Assembly: GCF_020360975.1 (NCBI RefSeq)
Contig: NW_025408675.1
Coordinates: 496,001-560,000, forward strand
Direction: 5' to 3'
DNA from: Hirsutella rhossiliensis
Taxonomy: Eukaryota; Ascomycota; Sordariomycetes; Hypocreales; Ophiocordycipitaceae
DNA: 64,000 nucleotides
Under the pieces are notes generated by a model. The model worked only from the letters and a program-made list of their open reading frames with translations, was not told where the DNA came from and made no database searches. Positions 46,990-58,380 of this stretch are shown one piece after another (the first letter of the stretch is position 1; each line of letters opens with the position of its first letter). A program made the position numbers and the translations under genes.

Positions 46990-48713
46990 GAGCAGCAGGG
47001 CTTGAAAGGAATCCAGACGAGATCTGGGAGACAAGTTACAGTCAAGGAACACGAGTCGTGCAGAGGCAATTCCGAGCACTGCTGGGGCAGTTGACCAGAG
47101 GGAAGCTCGTGCTGGACGGAGGTGAGGGGCTCAACGTTGAAGCGCGCTCACCCCGAATGCACGGACACTCTGTTTGCTCGGCAGTCTTGCTAGGTAGCGC
47201 GTCAGTTTGGGCCAAAGAAAAGCAAAGCTCCAAATACGCTCTTCCTGTCGGCCCCGAAACGATTACGATTCGTCATAGAGGCCCATTGAGTGTGAAGGGC
47301 GCGGGGCAGTGCCGGTCGCAAAGGGCGTCCTGGCTTGGCATGTGCGGTTGGGGGCTTGCGTTGGTCGCTGCGATGCGGAGTCTGAAATTGACTTTGCGTG
47401 AATGGATTAATGGTGGACAGGTTTGAACGGCTTTGTCGTGTTGGGGCCAAGGTGCACAGTACTGTAGGCCCGAGTACCGCGGCGTCATGGCAAGGACATG
47501 GTGCTGCCAAAGACGTACAGTACGTCGTGGTGTCTCATGCAGACGGAAGAGGCTGCTGGTCTACAGAAGCCAGTAGTCTGTACAGTATATACATGCGTAG
47601 TTGATGGTCCGGCATGTGATGGCTGGCAGATGTGGTCGCACGGAGGCGCAGCAAAAGTGCCGACCCGGCGGAGACGAAGGAATCGCAATGCACGGCACCT
47701 GTAGTGGATGTACCTATTTGCCGAGCCCTACTGTACGCCCGCGTGCCGCTGGATGAGCGCTTTTTAGGTAAAAAGTATCTCTGGCAATGCGATGCCCGGA
47801 TGGATGGGTGTGAGTTGTGATGGAGGTGTGATGAGGGGCCTCGAGATATGCGCAGGCTTACGTAAAGTACAGCACCCAGAGGTCGAGGTTGCCACCGATT
47901 AGCGGGGGAGTCGCCTCCAATCACGGCGGCGGGCGGGGGCCCCTCTTCCCAATTGCTGCAGGGGCCCAGCCGGGGTAGCGGTACTTTGCCCAGTCACGCC
48001 CGAGACTTGGAGAACATGGCCTTTGCCGTACTATTCGTAGGAACAGAACCTGGACTGCAATGCGCTCGCATGTACCTGTACAGGGCGTCTCTGGTAGCTC
48101 CAACAACCCCAGGGTCCGTGCTGCGCGGTGGGTGCTTGTCCCGCGAGTCGTCCATGCTCGGCTCGGCTTCTCTCGCGCTGTCTCTGGTTTGGCCGTCAAC
48201 GGTCCGCCATGGAGTGCCTCCTCCAACGATGCCAGCTGCCGCTGTTGTAGGAGCTTCATCATCAATCCGCCCAGCTGCTGCCACCATCTCCCGGCACCTC
48301 GTCAGCAACCTCTGATCTCGACGATCCCACTCCACCTCGCCGCTCGTCTCTCTCGACTCCGCACGTTTCGCCTCTTTTCCCTTTTCCTCCTTGCCATCTC
48401 CCGCTTCCGCCTCACTCTCAACACCACCCCGCCAGGCCGTCGCACCAGAAAGAAAAGCCCATCATTCCAAATCTCAGCTCTTCTACAATCCCTCTCCCCG
48501 GTCCCCCACCCCGCCGTCGCCGCCGACTTCGATCCCGGGGCCTGACAAGGGAGCTTGGGCCCGGCATCCTCCCCATCTGACAAGGGCCTCTTGATGGACC
48601 AGAGGCTCCTGGCGACTGGTCGTGCTGCGCCCGCGCCCCAGGCCCAGGTCTCGCTCGGGACCGCCGTCTGAACGCGTCGTGGCCGCCCTCGCCCTCCCCC
48701 CTCGCCATCGAGC
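46990..48713. other. spacer upstream of the carrier gene
   Basis: It carries TMA46 3' DNA, TGTACAGTA palindromes (about 47455-47593) and a C/T-rich leader before the ATG at 48714. No supported gene. Confidence 0.45.
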
Positions 48714-50033
48714 ATGACTGCTGAGGCCACAAGTGGTCACCAAGATGTTCCAGGCCGCCTCGACGCGTCAGCAGTCATGCCTCCCCAGACCGGAGCAGCA
48801 AGAAACAAGACCGACTCGTTGGTTTGGCGTTACCGCACCGAGATAGCCGCCAGCTCCTCGAGCGTCTTCTCCACGCTCGCCGCCTTCCCCCTCGACAGCG
48901 TCAAGACTCGTATGCAGACCTACCAGTACCGCGGTTTCCTCGATTGCGTCAAGCACACATACCGTACAGAGAAGCTCGGCGGCTTCTTTCGTGGTGAGTT
49001 TGGCCCGTCTCGATCCCTCATCGCATTCAAAGTTCCCTCTCGCTGCACTCTGCCCGCCATTGCGTCATTCACTAGCCCCCCCCTCTGGCCAATTGGCCCC
49101 TCTTCGCGTCTTCCGCCCGCTGACTTTGAGCTTCTTCCTTTAGGCGTCACTGCGCCCATGGCCAGCATCACACTTGTCCGCACCGTCTCATTCTCCATCT
49201 ATCAGCGAGCAAAACATGTCTACTCCGGCTGGGTCAAGAGGAACCTTGGATACGATATCCTGCGGCACGTCAACCGCCCCGGGACATATCCGAATCTCTA
49301 CTCGATAGCCTGCTTTGGCGCAGCTGGTGCCACGGCGGGATCCGTCATCACCTTTCTTGCCTGCCCCTTTGAGCTGACCAAGCTCAGCGCGCAGGTGTCG
49401 GTTCTGCTCGCAGAACGGGCGGGCAGCTGCCAGAAGAGCCGCGCCGTGGCGACGAGCTACCAGAATAAGGGGACTTTGAGAACAATGGCCAACATCATCA
49501 AGCATCGGGGAACCTTTGGACTCTACACGGGCTTCCAATTGCATCTCCGTACGTCTCTTCCTTCATCCCAACGCCTCGGTGCATTTGCTGACCATGCCAC
49601 AGTGCGCGACACCTTGGGGACGGCCATCTACTTCATGGTGTACGAAAGCGGTAAGCAGCTTGGGACAACTTTTGCCGGCGACAGCCCCAACAGTAACAAG
49701 CTCGCCGTCGTTGCTGCTGGTGGACTGTGCGGCCTCGTGTCGTGGGCCATGATATGTGAGTGCCGCCAGTGTCATCGCTCGAGTCTTGTGGTCGCGACTG
49801 ACAAAGTTACAGATCCCATCGATTCAGCCAAGAGCATCTACCAGAGGAACTCGCTGCTCCGCTCGAGAGGCGAAAAGGTCGAGCCAGCGCCCAAGATTGA
49901 GTTCTTCAAGGGCCACATGTATCGCGGCCTGGGCGTGTCTATGAGCCGCTCCTGCGTCGTCAACGCCATCTTCTTCTCCTCCTTCGAATTCATCAAGAAG
50001 CGCATCAAGGAAGACGACAAGGCCGACGTGTGA
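48714..50033 (+). CDS. mitochondrial carrier family (SLC25) protein
   Basis: Exons 48714-48993, 49144-49548, 49603-49755 and 49813-50033 give 352 residues. Three carrier repeats are seen through their signature motifs FPLDSVKTR, CPFELTKLS and YPIDSAKS, each at the end of an odd-numbered membrane helix, with gaps of about 100-150 residues. The protein should span the inner mitochondrial membrane six times. The first extension (about 35 residues) is not conserved. The substrate is not clear from the sequence; the closest feel is the carnitine / Ymc-type branch, which is a guess. The introns (150, 54 and 57 nt) are all multiples of three without stops, so the unspliced frame stays open; they are called because GTGAGT/GTACGT donors and the carrier motifs fit only when they are removed. 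Confidence 0.88.
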   Translation: MTAEATSGHQDVPGRLDASAVMPPQTGAARNKTDSLVWRYRTEIAASSSSVFSTLAAFPLDSVKTRMQTYQYRGFLDCVKHTYRTEKLGGFFRGEFGPSRSLIAFKVPSRCTLPAIASFTSPPLWPIGPSSRLPPADFELLPLGVTAPMASITLVRTVSFSIYQRAKHVYSGWVKRNLGYDILRHVNRPGTYPNLYSIACFGAAGATAGSVITFLACPFELTKLSAQVSVLLAERAGSCQKSRAVATSYQNKGTLRTMANIIKHRGTFGLYTGFQLHLRTSLPSSQRLGAFADHATVRDTLGTAIYFMVYESGKQLGTTFAGDSPNSNKLAVVAAGGLCGLVSWAMICECRQCHRSSLVVATDKVTDPIDSAKSIYQRNSLLRSRGEKVEPAPKIEFFKGHMYRGLGVSMSRSCVVNAIFFSSFEFIKKRIKEDDKADV

Positions 50034-50670
50034 CACAACATTTTCTGCAGCCGCGGCTGCGACCGGAGACGACAACGGGTCGCGTCTGGCTCGTGAGTCC
50101 TCTTTTCCGAATTTACTCTTCTAACACTGTACCTTTTCTTTGGCCCGTACCTGGTACGACTTGGTCAAATGCATCACGACGAGTTGGGCGTTGGGCTCCT
50201 TTGTTACATTTATTTTCCCCCGAATCCCGAGCTTCATCGGGCCGGGAAACACTTATTCGCTTGCCGACGGGGGAAAGATTGAACCACCTGACGCGCACCA
50301 CCGGAGATGGCCCTTGTGGACAGGGTGCCTGTAGAGCAGCGTATTTGTGCATCCTGGCAGAAGGAAGCCTCCGGTTGCGCTCGACAGAGTTCATAGCAAA
50401 TGGTATAAACAGTCTTCGTGGCGACTGGAGGCGCCATCCGGTATTGCGTGGTGATGCACAGATTGCGGGAGACGTGGCTCGCTGCTCTCCCATCTTCGCT
50501 GCTTCGTGTGCCTACGTTTACTCGAGCGATTCCAACTAAGCAGGGTTCCGGTAAGCGGAACCAGGCTTCTCCCCGTGTAGCCTTGGACCTTATGCTTCTT
50601 CTCATGGGATGAATCGCCGACGCCATGTGACCGGTTGTCCCCATCAGCACTCCTCACTTCATGCCTCGGA
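50034..50670. other. 3' flank of the carrier gene
   Basis: No gene is recognised; short frames only. Confidence 0.4.
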
Positions 50671-51090
50671 GAGATGTCGCTCCACCTGTGCCTTGATCAT
50701 GTCGCGCGCCTTTTGCCAGTCCTTGTCAATGTCCACGATCCTCGCCTCCCCCCCTAGAGCGAAGCCCGCCAGCCCGTGAGAAAGGGACGAGTGGAAGTAC
50801 CCAGGCGACGGCCTGAGCTAGAAGAGGGGCCCAGTTGATGGAGGCGAAGGTGCCGAGGTTCAGGGCTTGCTGGCATCATCATCGGCCGGGATTGATTTGA
50901 CCATGTCCTGGACTTTCAAGGGACCGGTGAACATAGGTGAGCACGAGTCGAAGATTGCCATAGAGCCCTCGACAGCCATCGAATGTATCTGGGACAGCAG
51001 GGCTGTGAATATCATTTTCGCGTCAAGCCGTCATCCGCGACCGGGGGCCCATGGGGTGGATGATGAAGGGCTGGTACATGCTGCTTCCCC
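50671..51090 (-). pseudogene. decayed coding region, family not recognised
   Basis: Protein-like pieces follow each other in the same direction but in changing frames: MYQPFIIHPMGPRSRMTA (ending near 51023), then SMAIFDSCSPMFTGPLKVQD with KSIPADDDASKP (about 50870-50990), then LGTFASINWAPLLAQAVA (about 50800-50865), then YFHSSLSHGLAGFALGGEAR and DIDKDWQKARDMIKAQVERH before a TGA (about 50672-50790). The breaks have no good splice signals. The composition of each piece is that of a folded protein rather than noise, so I read it as a gene inactivated by small insertions or deletions. I cannot name the family. Confidence 0.5.
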
Positions 51091-51422
51091 GGCTGACCAT
51101 GCATGGACGGCAGCAGAAAGGGCTTACACCGGTCGTGGCATCGACACTGTCAAGCAGTGTCGATCTGGTCCGAAGCTCCGTTCTGCGCCCTCCGTTTGCC
51201 GAGCCAAGTCCAGCAACGACATGGCAGCGAGCAGGGGAGAGAAGGCGGCCTCTATCCGCCCATCGGGAGAGGGTGAGGCGATGGCGGCGCAAGAAGGCGC
51301 TAGGGACGAGGTAAAAGAGAGAGACGATGTTTTCTCAGTGGGGGCTTTGCTGGTTTCGAGCAACAGGATCCTGGTTCGCCCATCAAGAACCATTGAGACT
51401 TTGGTGGCCATCTCTTGCGTCC

Positions 51423-53159
51423 TCATTTCGGAAGACTCTTCAGCAGTGGCGCTATCCGCAATCTCTTGCTCAGCCCGACCCGGTACACGGGCTTGCCGGC
51501 CGACTCAAGCCACGACGATCCCTTCATCTTGCTCTTGTCCCTTGCCTCCTCGACCGTTCCTCTGTCCACCTCATTCGCCTCCCCTCTCTCTTCCGTAGCG
51601 TTGGGCCCATTCGAGCTGCCCGTCGCCTCTTCCTTGGGCGCGCCTGCGCCGAACGCTTGATCCGTCTCCTCTGGGCCTGTCTTGTCCTCCTCCGGTAGCC
51701 CCTGCGCCGCGTCCACATCGCTAGGCTCTTCAACACTAGCCGAAGCTGCCGTCTCAGATGCACTGTGGCCTGGCCGCTTTTGCTCTGCCTCCGTCGGCTG
51801 CTTCGCCTTTTTCGGTCTTCCACGCCTCTTCTTGGGTATATCCGTCAACCCCGTGCCTGCATCGACCACTGCCGTCGCGCTGCTCTTTTTGGTGTTCTCA
51901 TTCATCGCGTTCTTCTTCGGGCGCCCCCTCTGTCTTTTACTCTTCACGGGCTCGGGAGCGACATCAAAGTCCGAGTCATCGTCGGCTTGCTGCTCCGCAA
52001 ACTCCGCATCCAGAACATGTCCATCTGGTGCCGCGTCACCGACGGAAGCTGTTTCCAACTGCGGCTTCTCAGCAAGCTCCTTATCTCGGCCGTCACTTGT
52101 GACGGCTATCACGTCCGGGGACGAGCTCCTCCGTCGTCGAGGCGGTGGCCGAGTCCGCCGCATGTTACCAATCCTCTCGCTCTCTGGCGTTGGTGCCATG
52201 ATGCCAACGTCGTGCGAAGACGCCATGTCGCTCCGTGGCGTGTTGATGTTCGTCGCCGTTCCGCTGGAGCACATCTTGTGATACGGAACTTCTGGCTGAC
52301 GCAAAGAGGAAATGCTCTGCACCAGGTCAACGCTCTGGTACTCGACTTTCTGGCTCGCAGATAGCGGCTTTGGGGCAACGAGAAACGACGACTCGCTGTT
52401 GACTGGTAATGTGGGCACGTAACCATCCGCCGTTGTGTCGTCCATTGCTCTTTTGTTTTTGGGGGAGCTTGTCGTCGATCCTGGGGGGGACGTGTCCCAG
52501 CAGCCTCTTGACAAATCCAATCGCCTCCTTTTTCGCTCTCTCGCTGGAGTAATGTCATCGCTGCCGTGATCTGCGCTCTCGTCGGCTTTGGCCTCATCCT
52601 CGCTCTCGTACCCAAGCCTCTCCAAGTTTTTTCTCAATCCTCGCGTGATCTTAACTGTCGCAACCCCCTTGGTCCGGCTACCCTTCATTTTTGAGGGGCC
52701 TGACACGGCCTTGCTCTCCGGGCTACTGGGCACATCCCACATGTCCTTTGCCGTCGCCTTGGTGGGCATGTCGTGTCTCCGAGAAGTCGGTGATGGAGAA
52801 TATCTAGTCGCGCTCTTCTTATCTGAGACTCGGCGGCGTACCGGATCCGAGTCAGACGTCCGTGATGAAGCGGCCAACTCTCGAGCCGGCTTAGCAACAG
52901 CCGAGGAACGCGCATCTGAGCTTGCACTTCCGCCCTGTACCGCGCTAATCTGCCGGGACTCACGCGCGGCGGCCTCGATCTGCTCGTTAAAGACGCTCTG
53001 AAAAAAGGCCGGGTCCGTTGAGACTGTTGAATGGCTGACGCGATCCGATGACCGCGTGTGCGCGTCGCTACTTGCAGTGGCCTGGTTAGGTTTGGGAGGC
53101 GGCGAGTACCCTCGCTCGTCAATGTCATCATCTGAGTCGGCGATCACGATCGGCGGCAT
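51423..53159 (-). CDS. AT-hook DNA-binding protein
   Basis: An intron-less CDS of 578 residues starting MPPIVIADSDDDIDERGYSP. It is mostly disordered and rich in Ser, Asp and Lys. Two AT-hooks, KRQRGRPKK (about residue 406) and KKRRGRPKK (about 441), should bind the minor groove of AT-rich DNA. The C-terminus ends in KPVYRVGLSKRLRIAPLLKS, a short block that recurs at the end of fungal AT-hook proteins. A nuclear chromatin role is likely; no enzyme domain is seen. The open frame extends to 53333, but the ATG at 53159 is the one with a conserved-looking start. Confidence 0.85.
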   Translation of the reverse strand: MPPIVIADSDDDIDERGYSPPPKPNQATASSDAHTRSSDRVSHSTVSTDPAFFQSVFNEQIEAAARESRQISAVQGGSASSDARSSAVAKPARELAASSRTSDSDPVRRRVSDKKSATRYSPSPTSRRHDMPTKATAKDMWDVPSSPESKAVSGPSKMKGSRTKGVATVKITRGLRKNLERLGYESEDEAKADESADHGSDDITPARERKRRRLDLSRGCWDTSPPGSTTSSPKNKRAMDDTTADGYVPTLPVNSESSFLVAPKPLSASQKVEYQSVDLVQSISSLRQPEVPYHKMCSSGTATNINTPRSDMASSHDVGIMAPTPESERIGNMRRTRPPPRRRRSSSPDVIAVTSDGRDKELAEKPQLETASVGDAAPDGHVLDAEFAEQQADDDSDFDVAPEPVKSKRQRGRPKKNAMNENTKKSSATAVVDAGTGLTDIPKKRRGRPKKAKQPTEAEQKRPGHSASETAASASVEEPSDVDAAQGLPEEDKTGPEETDQAFGAGAPKEEATGSSNGPNATEERGEANEVDRGTVEEARDKSKMKGSSWLESAGKPVYRVGLSKRLRIAPLLKSLPK

Positions 53160-53703
53160 TTTGGGAGAGAAAATGGCGAGGAGGTCACTGGGGATATGTG
53201 AGCCCGGGCGGCAGAGGCTTGCCGAGACGCGAGTGACATGACTTGACGGACGCGGGGGCACGTGACAGCGATAACCGCCATGCCGACCCCACCCTTTGTC
53301 CTCACACATTGGCTCCAAGTGCAACATGCTCATGCTCTACGAGAGTACCAAGGTCAACACGAATAGATAAGGCCCCTTTTCTGCTTCAGACGCCGCCATG
53401 GTGAATAGACCTCTTCAAGATTTATTTGTATCTCGTCAAACTTTGCAAAGCTGTACTCCCATCTGAGGAGCATAGGTACACATATGTTGAATGCTGGCTA
53501 GACCACTTTCCGTTTCATCTTCTTGCCATCGCTTTCATCAACTTTTCCGACGTGTCGAACACGTCTCGTCATCACCCCCACCCGTAAACGCCGATGTTGA
53601 AATCGTAGCCGGCTGAAAAACCATTTGCTCGTCAAATTCTCAAAAAAAATTAATGCTGTCAGACAACAAACAGACACACCAACTCACGCGGTTTCGTAGC
53701 TGC
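53160..53703. other. spacer between AT-hook gene and MET6
   Basis: It contains the AT-hook promoter and the MET6 3' flank, AT-richer than the surroundings. No gene is seen. Confidence 0.45.
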
Positions 53704-56113
53704 TTATTTGGTGTACTTGGCGCGGAACTCCTTGGCGGCGTTGACCATGTTAGTCAGAGCCTCCTTTGTTTCCTTCCACTGGCGGGTCTTGAGGCCGCAA
53801 TCAGGGTCGATCCACAGCTGCTCAGGCTTGAGGTAGCGCAGCATCTCCTCGATGCGGTGCTTGATCTCTTCCTGGCTGGGGACGCGGGGGGAGTGGATAT
53901 CGTACACGCCAGGACCAATATGGCGAGGGTACGCCGAGTCGACAAAGACGCGAAGGAGCTTGGCGTCAGACTTGCTGTTCTCAATCGACAAGACATCGGC
54001 GTCAAGGGCGGCAATGGCATGGAAAAAGTCCTGGAATTCGGAGTAGCAGAAGTGAGAGTGGATCTGGGTCGAGTCCTCAACACCCGAGGTGGACAGCTTG
54101 AACGCCTTGACGGCCCAGTCCAGGTAGGCGTCGCGCTCCTTTCCGGAGCGAAGGGGCAGGCCCTCGCGAAGCGCGGGCTCGTCGACCTGGATGACATCGA
54201 CGCCGGCCTTCTCGAGGTCGACGACCTCGTCTCGCAGAGCCAGGGCCAGCTGCTGAGCCTGGACGGACTGGTGAACATCGTCGCGGGGGAAAGACCACCG
54301 CAGGCAGGTGACAGGACCCGTCAGCATGCCCTTCATGGGCTTCTTGGAAACCGACACGGCGTACTTGGACTCCTTGACGGTCATGGGAGCGGGACGAGAG
54401 ATGTCGCCGACGATGATAGGGGGTCGCACGCAGCGCGAACCGTAGCTCTGCACCCAAGCGTGGGTGGTGAAGGTATAGCCATCCAGACGCTCGCCAAAGT
54501 ACTGAACCATGTCGTTGCGCTCGGGCTCGCCGTGGACAAAGACGTCGAGGCCAAGCTCCTCCTGAATCTTGACGTTGTCCCGAATCTCCTGCTCTATGAA
54601 TTTGTCGTATTCCTCGGTGGTGATTTCGCTCTTGGAGAGCTTGTTTCGCTGAGCGCGGATTTCCTTGGTCTGAGGGAACGAGCCAATGGTGGTTGTCGGG
54701 AACAGAGGAAGGTTGAGCTTCTTCTGCTGGGCAGTGATGCGAGTCGTGAATTCCGACTTGCGCTTGTGATCCTGCTCGGTGACCTTGGACTGACGTTCCT
54801 TGACCTTGGGATCGTTGGTTCGGGTCGATGTGGCTCGGGACTGCATGGACTTGGCATTGGCCTCAAGCTGTTGGCGGACGGCGGCAGGGCCCTCGGTAAC
54901 GGCCTTGGCAATGAGGGCAATCTCGACGGCCTTTTCGCAGGCAAAGGAGAACCAGTCCGCTATCTCAGCGTCCAGCTTCTTCTCGCTGGCCAAGGTGTGA
55001 GGGGTGTGGAGGAGAGAGCTTGAGGTGGCGACGACGACGCGGTCCTTGCCAAGCTTCTGGACGGCCGACTCGACAATCTCAATGGCAGACTTCATGTTGG
55101 TCTTCCAGATATTGCGGCCGTCGACAACACCGGCCGACAGAATAGTCTTGGGCCCAAGAGCGCCAATAACGGTCTGGAGCTGCTCAGGGTTGCGGACAAG
55201 GTCAATGTGGACCCCATACACGTCCTTGGGAAGGAGATCCAGGTTGTGAACAATGTCGCCGAAATAGGTGGTGAAGAAAAGCTTGGGAATCTTGCCGCCG
55301 AGGCTGGCAAACTTCTCGTAGGCGGGCTTGAAGGCCGCCTTTGTCTTGGCAGGGAGGTCAAAGACGAGGACGGGCTCGTCAATCTGGACGGTGTCGGCAC
55401 CGGCCTCCTTGAGCTTGGCTAGAAGCTGCTCGTAGACGGGAAGGAGCTTCTCTAGCAAATCGATGGGGTCGACAGACTGATCGCGGTCGGCCTTGCCGAG
55501 ATGGAGGAAGCTCACGGGACCGACAAGGACGGGGCGCGTGGAGATGCCAGCCTCCTTGGCCTCTTTGAACTCGACGAGGGCCTTGGGGCTGTCAACCAGC
55601 TTGAAGGTCTGGTTGTCCTGGAAAGTAGGCTTGACATAGTGGTAGTTTGAGTCGAACCACTTGACCATCTCCAGGCTGGGAACATCAACGCCCTCCTTCT
55701 GGTGGCCACGGCCCATGGCAAAATATTGGTCAACGACACCAAGGCCATCCCTGGTGTACCGTTCGGGAACAGCCTGTTGTATCTCCGGTCAGTCTCTTGA
55801 CAGGACAAGCGGCGTGATTCGGGTCAACTTACGCCGAAGTCCTGGATGTGGCACAGGACCTGATCGTAGAGGGCAAAGTCGTTGCTGGGGATCACGTCGA
55901 CGCCGGCATCCTTCTGGATCTTCCAGTGGGCGAGACGAAGACGCTTGGCCTCACTCAGGAGGTCGGCCTGAGACAGCTTGCCACCCCAATCTACGTGAAT
56001 TAGCTGACGTGGCGACCGACGTAGGGGACGGGCAGCTTACAAGCCTCCGTGGCCTTCTTGAGCTCACGGTTGGCTCCCATGCGAGGGAAACCGAGGACTG
56101 CGGATTGGACCAT
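53704..56113 (-). CDS. MET6: cobalamin-independent methionine synthase
   Basis: This transfers a methyl group from 5-methyltetrahydropteroyl-triglutamate to homocysteine, the last step of methionine synthesis. Exons 56113-56041, 55990-55833 and 55773-53704 give 766 residues (yeast Met6 767). The start MVQSAVLGFPRMGANRELKK is the family signature; the N-terminal half has SNYHYVKPTF. In the C-terminal catalytic half, IHSHFCYSEF supplies the His and Cys zinc ligands and WIDPDCGLKTR the second Cys; GMLTGPVTCLRWSFPRDDVH and QVDEPALREGLPL line the homocysteine site. Introns of 50 and 59 nt lie near the 5' end, as is common for this gene in fungi. No defects are seen. Confidence 0.97.
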
Positions 56114-57890
56114 GTTGGCGGAGGAGAGAGTCGAGGACTCTCGAGGCTGGCTGTTGTGAAGACTCTGCGGGAGCTCGGCTTTAGCACGAGAGGGGCGATG
56201 GGAGGGGGAGTGATGGATGTCGAACCTGCAATGGAGTGTCGATGTTGAACGGTCGGCCGAGCGATGGGAAGATGGGCCTTGCTTATAGAGAAGAGACGAT
56301 CTGGAGAAGGACGGAGAGAGAGAAGGAGGGGGAGAAGAAAGTGAGGAGGAGAGGAGAAAGGAAGAAAAACCCTGAATGCGAGACGAGGAGGCAGATAAGG
56401 TGATGGTGGTCTGGCAGCCCAAAGAAATTGGCCCCGAAAAGCGGGGGAGGGGTTGCTGTGCAGCGTACTGTAAGGTACCTCGCTCATGCTGAGCAGTACC
56501 GAGGTGCCTTGCGTACTAGTAGTAGGTAGTATTGCCCCGCTCCGACCAGCCAGATCCCGCCAAGCAATCCAGCCTCAACGAGACGGCTCAAGTACCGTCT
56601 ACCCGGGGCCGTATCGGGCCGGGGAGAAGCCCAAGCAGGGGCTATTGCGCCAAGGGTCGGCGATTTGGCTAGGCGTTGAGATAGCCCACAACGTAGAGAG
56701 TACCTGGACAGGCGGGATGAGGTGATTGCTGCTTCAACATGAGCGTACTGACTGTAACACTGTCGCATTCAAACGGAGCCCTCCTGACAAGGTTTCAATG
56801 CCAGATGTTTTCTGTGTACAGTACAGTGCACCGTATGTCAAGGTCCATGCATGATTGAGAAGGAGGCACAAGGGGGCGGGCAGAAGAAAAAGTCTCGCCA
56901 ACGTCCCCTCGCGGTCTTTCGTGTCTTGTTTGCCAGATTGCGCCATCGTCATGTCCTCCGCCAGAGCCAGTCGACAATCCGTGTGAGTGGAACTGCCGTC
57001 GCATCTCCATTTGCGGCATTAGATGACTAAGTACCTCTGTAGAAGTTACAGCAAGCAAGACAAGGACGGGAAGAGGCAGATCTCCAACTCCGTGCGTCTC
57101 ATACTGTAGGCACACCTCCTCGTACTCGTACCCGGTAAATGCCTTTTGCTGGTCGACAACCAACGCTGCCAAGAGCACGAGCCACCCCAATGTTGTTGAG
57201 TTTTCGTTGGCACGGCGTCCGTCCTCTAGGAGAACTCCCAGTCGGCGACATGTTGCCCGCTTCTTCTCTTCTGCTGGGACCGGAGGCCATGTCCCCGACC
57301 TGATCCGATGCGGGGCTCCGGTCATGGTGAGCTTTTCTTCGGCGAATTCTTAGCACAGGAAGCTGGGCCGTATATATCGAGCCCAGCTGTGGTTGCAAGG
57401 CAAGAAAAGTCAAGTTGAACCGAAGCAGCCGCCTCTCAACGTGTTGCCTGGCCCAGGACAGTTGTCCTGCCCAATTGTTCCGCCGCCGACAGTTCAACAT
57501 ACAGACAGAGCAGACCAGGGAATTAGCTATAATCCGCACCAATGGGGACAGCTGTTGGAGAGTTCCACTTTTGCCTGGTCAAGCGGTATTTCTAGTGACG
57601 TTTTCGAGCTCCGGCTTTGTGTGCGCTGCGCGCCAGCCCATACGCACACGCCAACGCAGCTGTAGGTGAGAGCGCCTGATAGTTTATGCTGCGGCTTTAG
57701 CAGTAGTTGAGACAATTGGAGGAGCTTGCTCCAGGTGTGATGTATGATCGGGTTTGTCTCTTACATGCTTCGCAATGGCTTCGGATCTTCTTTATAGACA
57801 TTGGGCGCCAACGTTGACTTGTGGAGATTGGAGCTATGCTTGAACTTGTGATATTATCTTACGTCACGTTAATGACGCCCGGCCATATAA
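56114..57890. other. spacer upstream of MET6
   Basis: The near part is purine-rich (GGAGAGGAGAAAGG, about 56300-56380) and fits a leader. TGTACAGTACAG lies at about 56815. A tiny two-exon open frame is possible at 56951-57109 (+). Nothing else is supported. Confidence 0.4.
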
Positions 57891-58077
57891 GCCCATCTTG
57901 GCAGCCAGGTCGCAAGCATCCCTGCTAGCGAGGGAGCATCTGGGAAAGTCTGTAGTCTGCGCGAGCATCCCTATCCCACTTAGCGTCCGCACCATTGTTA
58001 TAGGCTTCCTCATCCGCCCACCTCCCGATTTAGAAGGCGAGGCACCGTGCTCAAGGAGAAGAGAGCGTCAACCCTCC

Positions 58078-58380
58078 CTAGGTTTCTGTATAGAAACATT
58101 CCCAGTCGATCACACCCAGCACGTCATATATTTTAGTGACGACAACGTTATGATGGAAGAGATCGGCGTGGTGGATTGGGAAGATCCCTCCCCGTGTGCC
58201 CTGCTTGCCGTTACTGACTTGGCAAGCAGGACAGGAACTGATTGTTTCCCTCAAGAATTTCGCCAATCACCGAGGGTGGTAAAACTTTTCGGAGGTTGCT
58301 TTCGTCGTGGGGGAATTTCGTGCCGCCGGCACACGCCTGGATAAAGGGTGCTGCAGTTTCGAACCGTCCTCCGATGCCCG
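58078..58380 (-). pseudogene. aminoglycoside phosphotransferase (APH) family kinase remnant
   Basis: Two pieces on the minus strand together resemble the C-terminal half of fungal APH-like kinases: FIQACAGGTKFPHDESNLRK with LPPSVIGEILEGNNQFLSCL (about 58215-58380), then, after a frame change and in-frame disruption, HHADLFHHNVVV ... YDVLGVIDWECFYTE (about 58085-58175). HADxxxxNxxV and VIDWE are the catalytic and metal-binding motifs of this fold. The N-terminal half is missing and a TGA stops the frame right after YTET. Confidence 0.7.

Noticed and set aside
53653..55023. 456-residue open frame on the plus strand
   Set aside because: It is the antisense of MET6, which has full family motifs.
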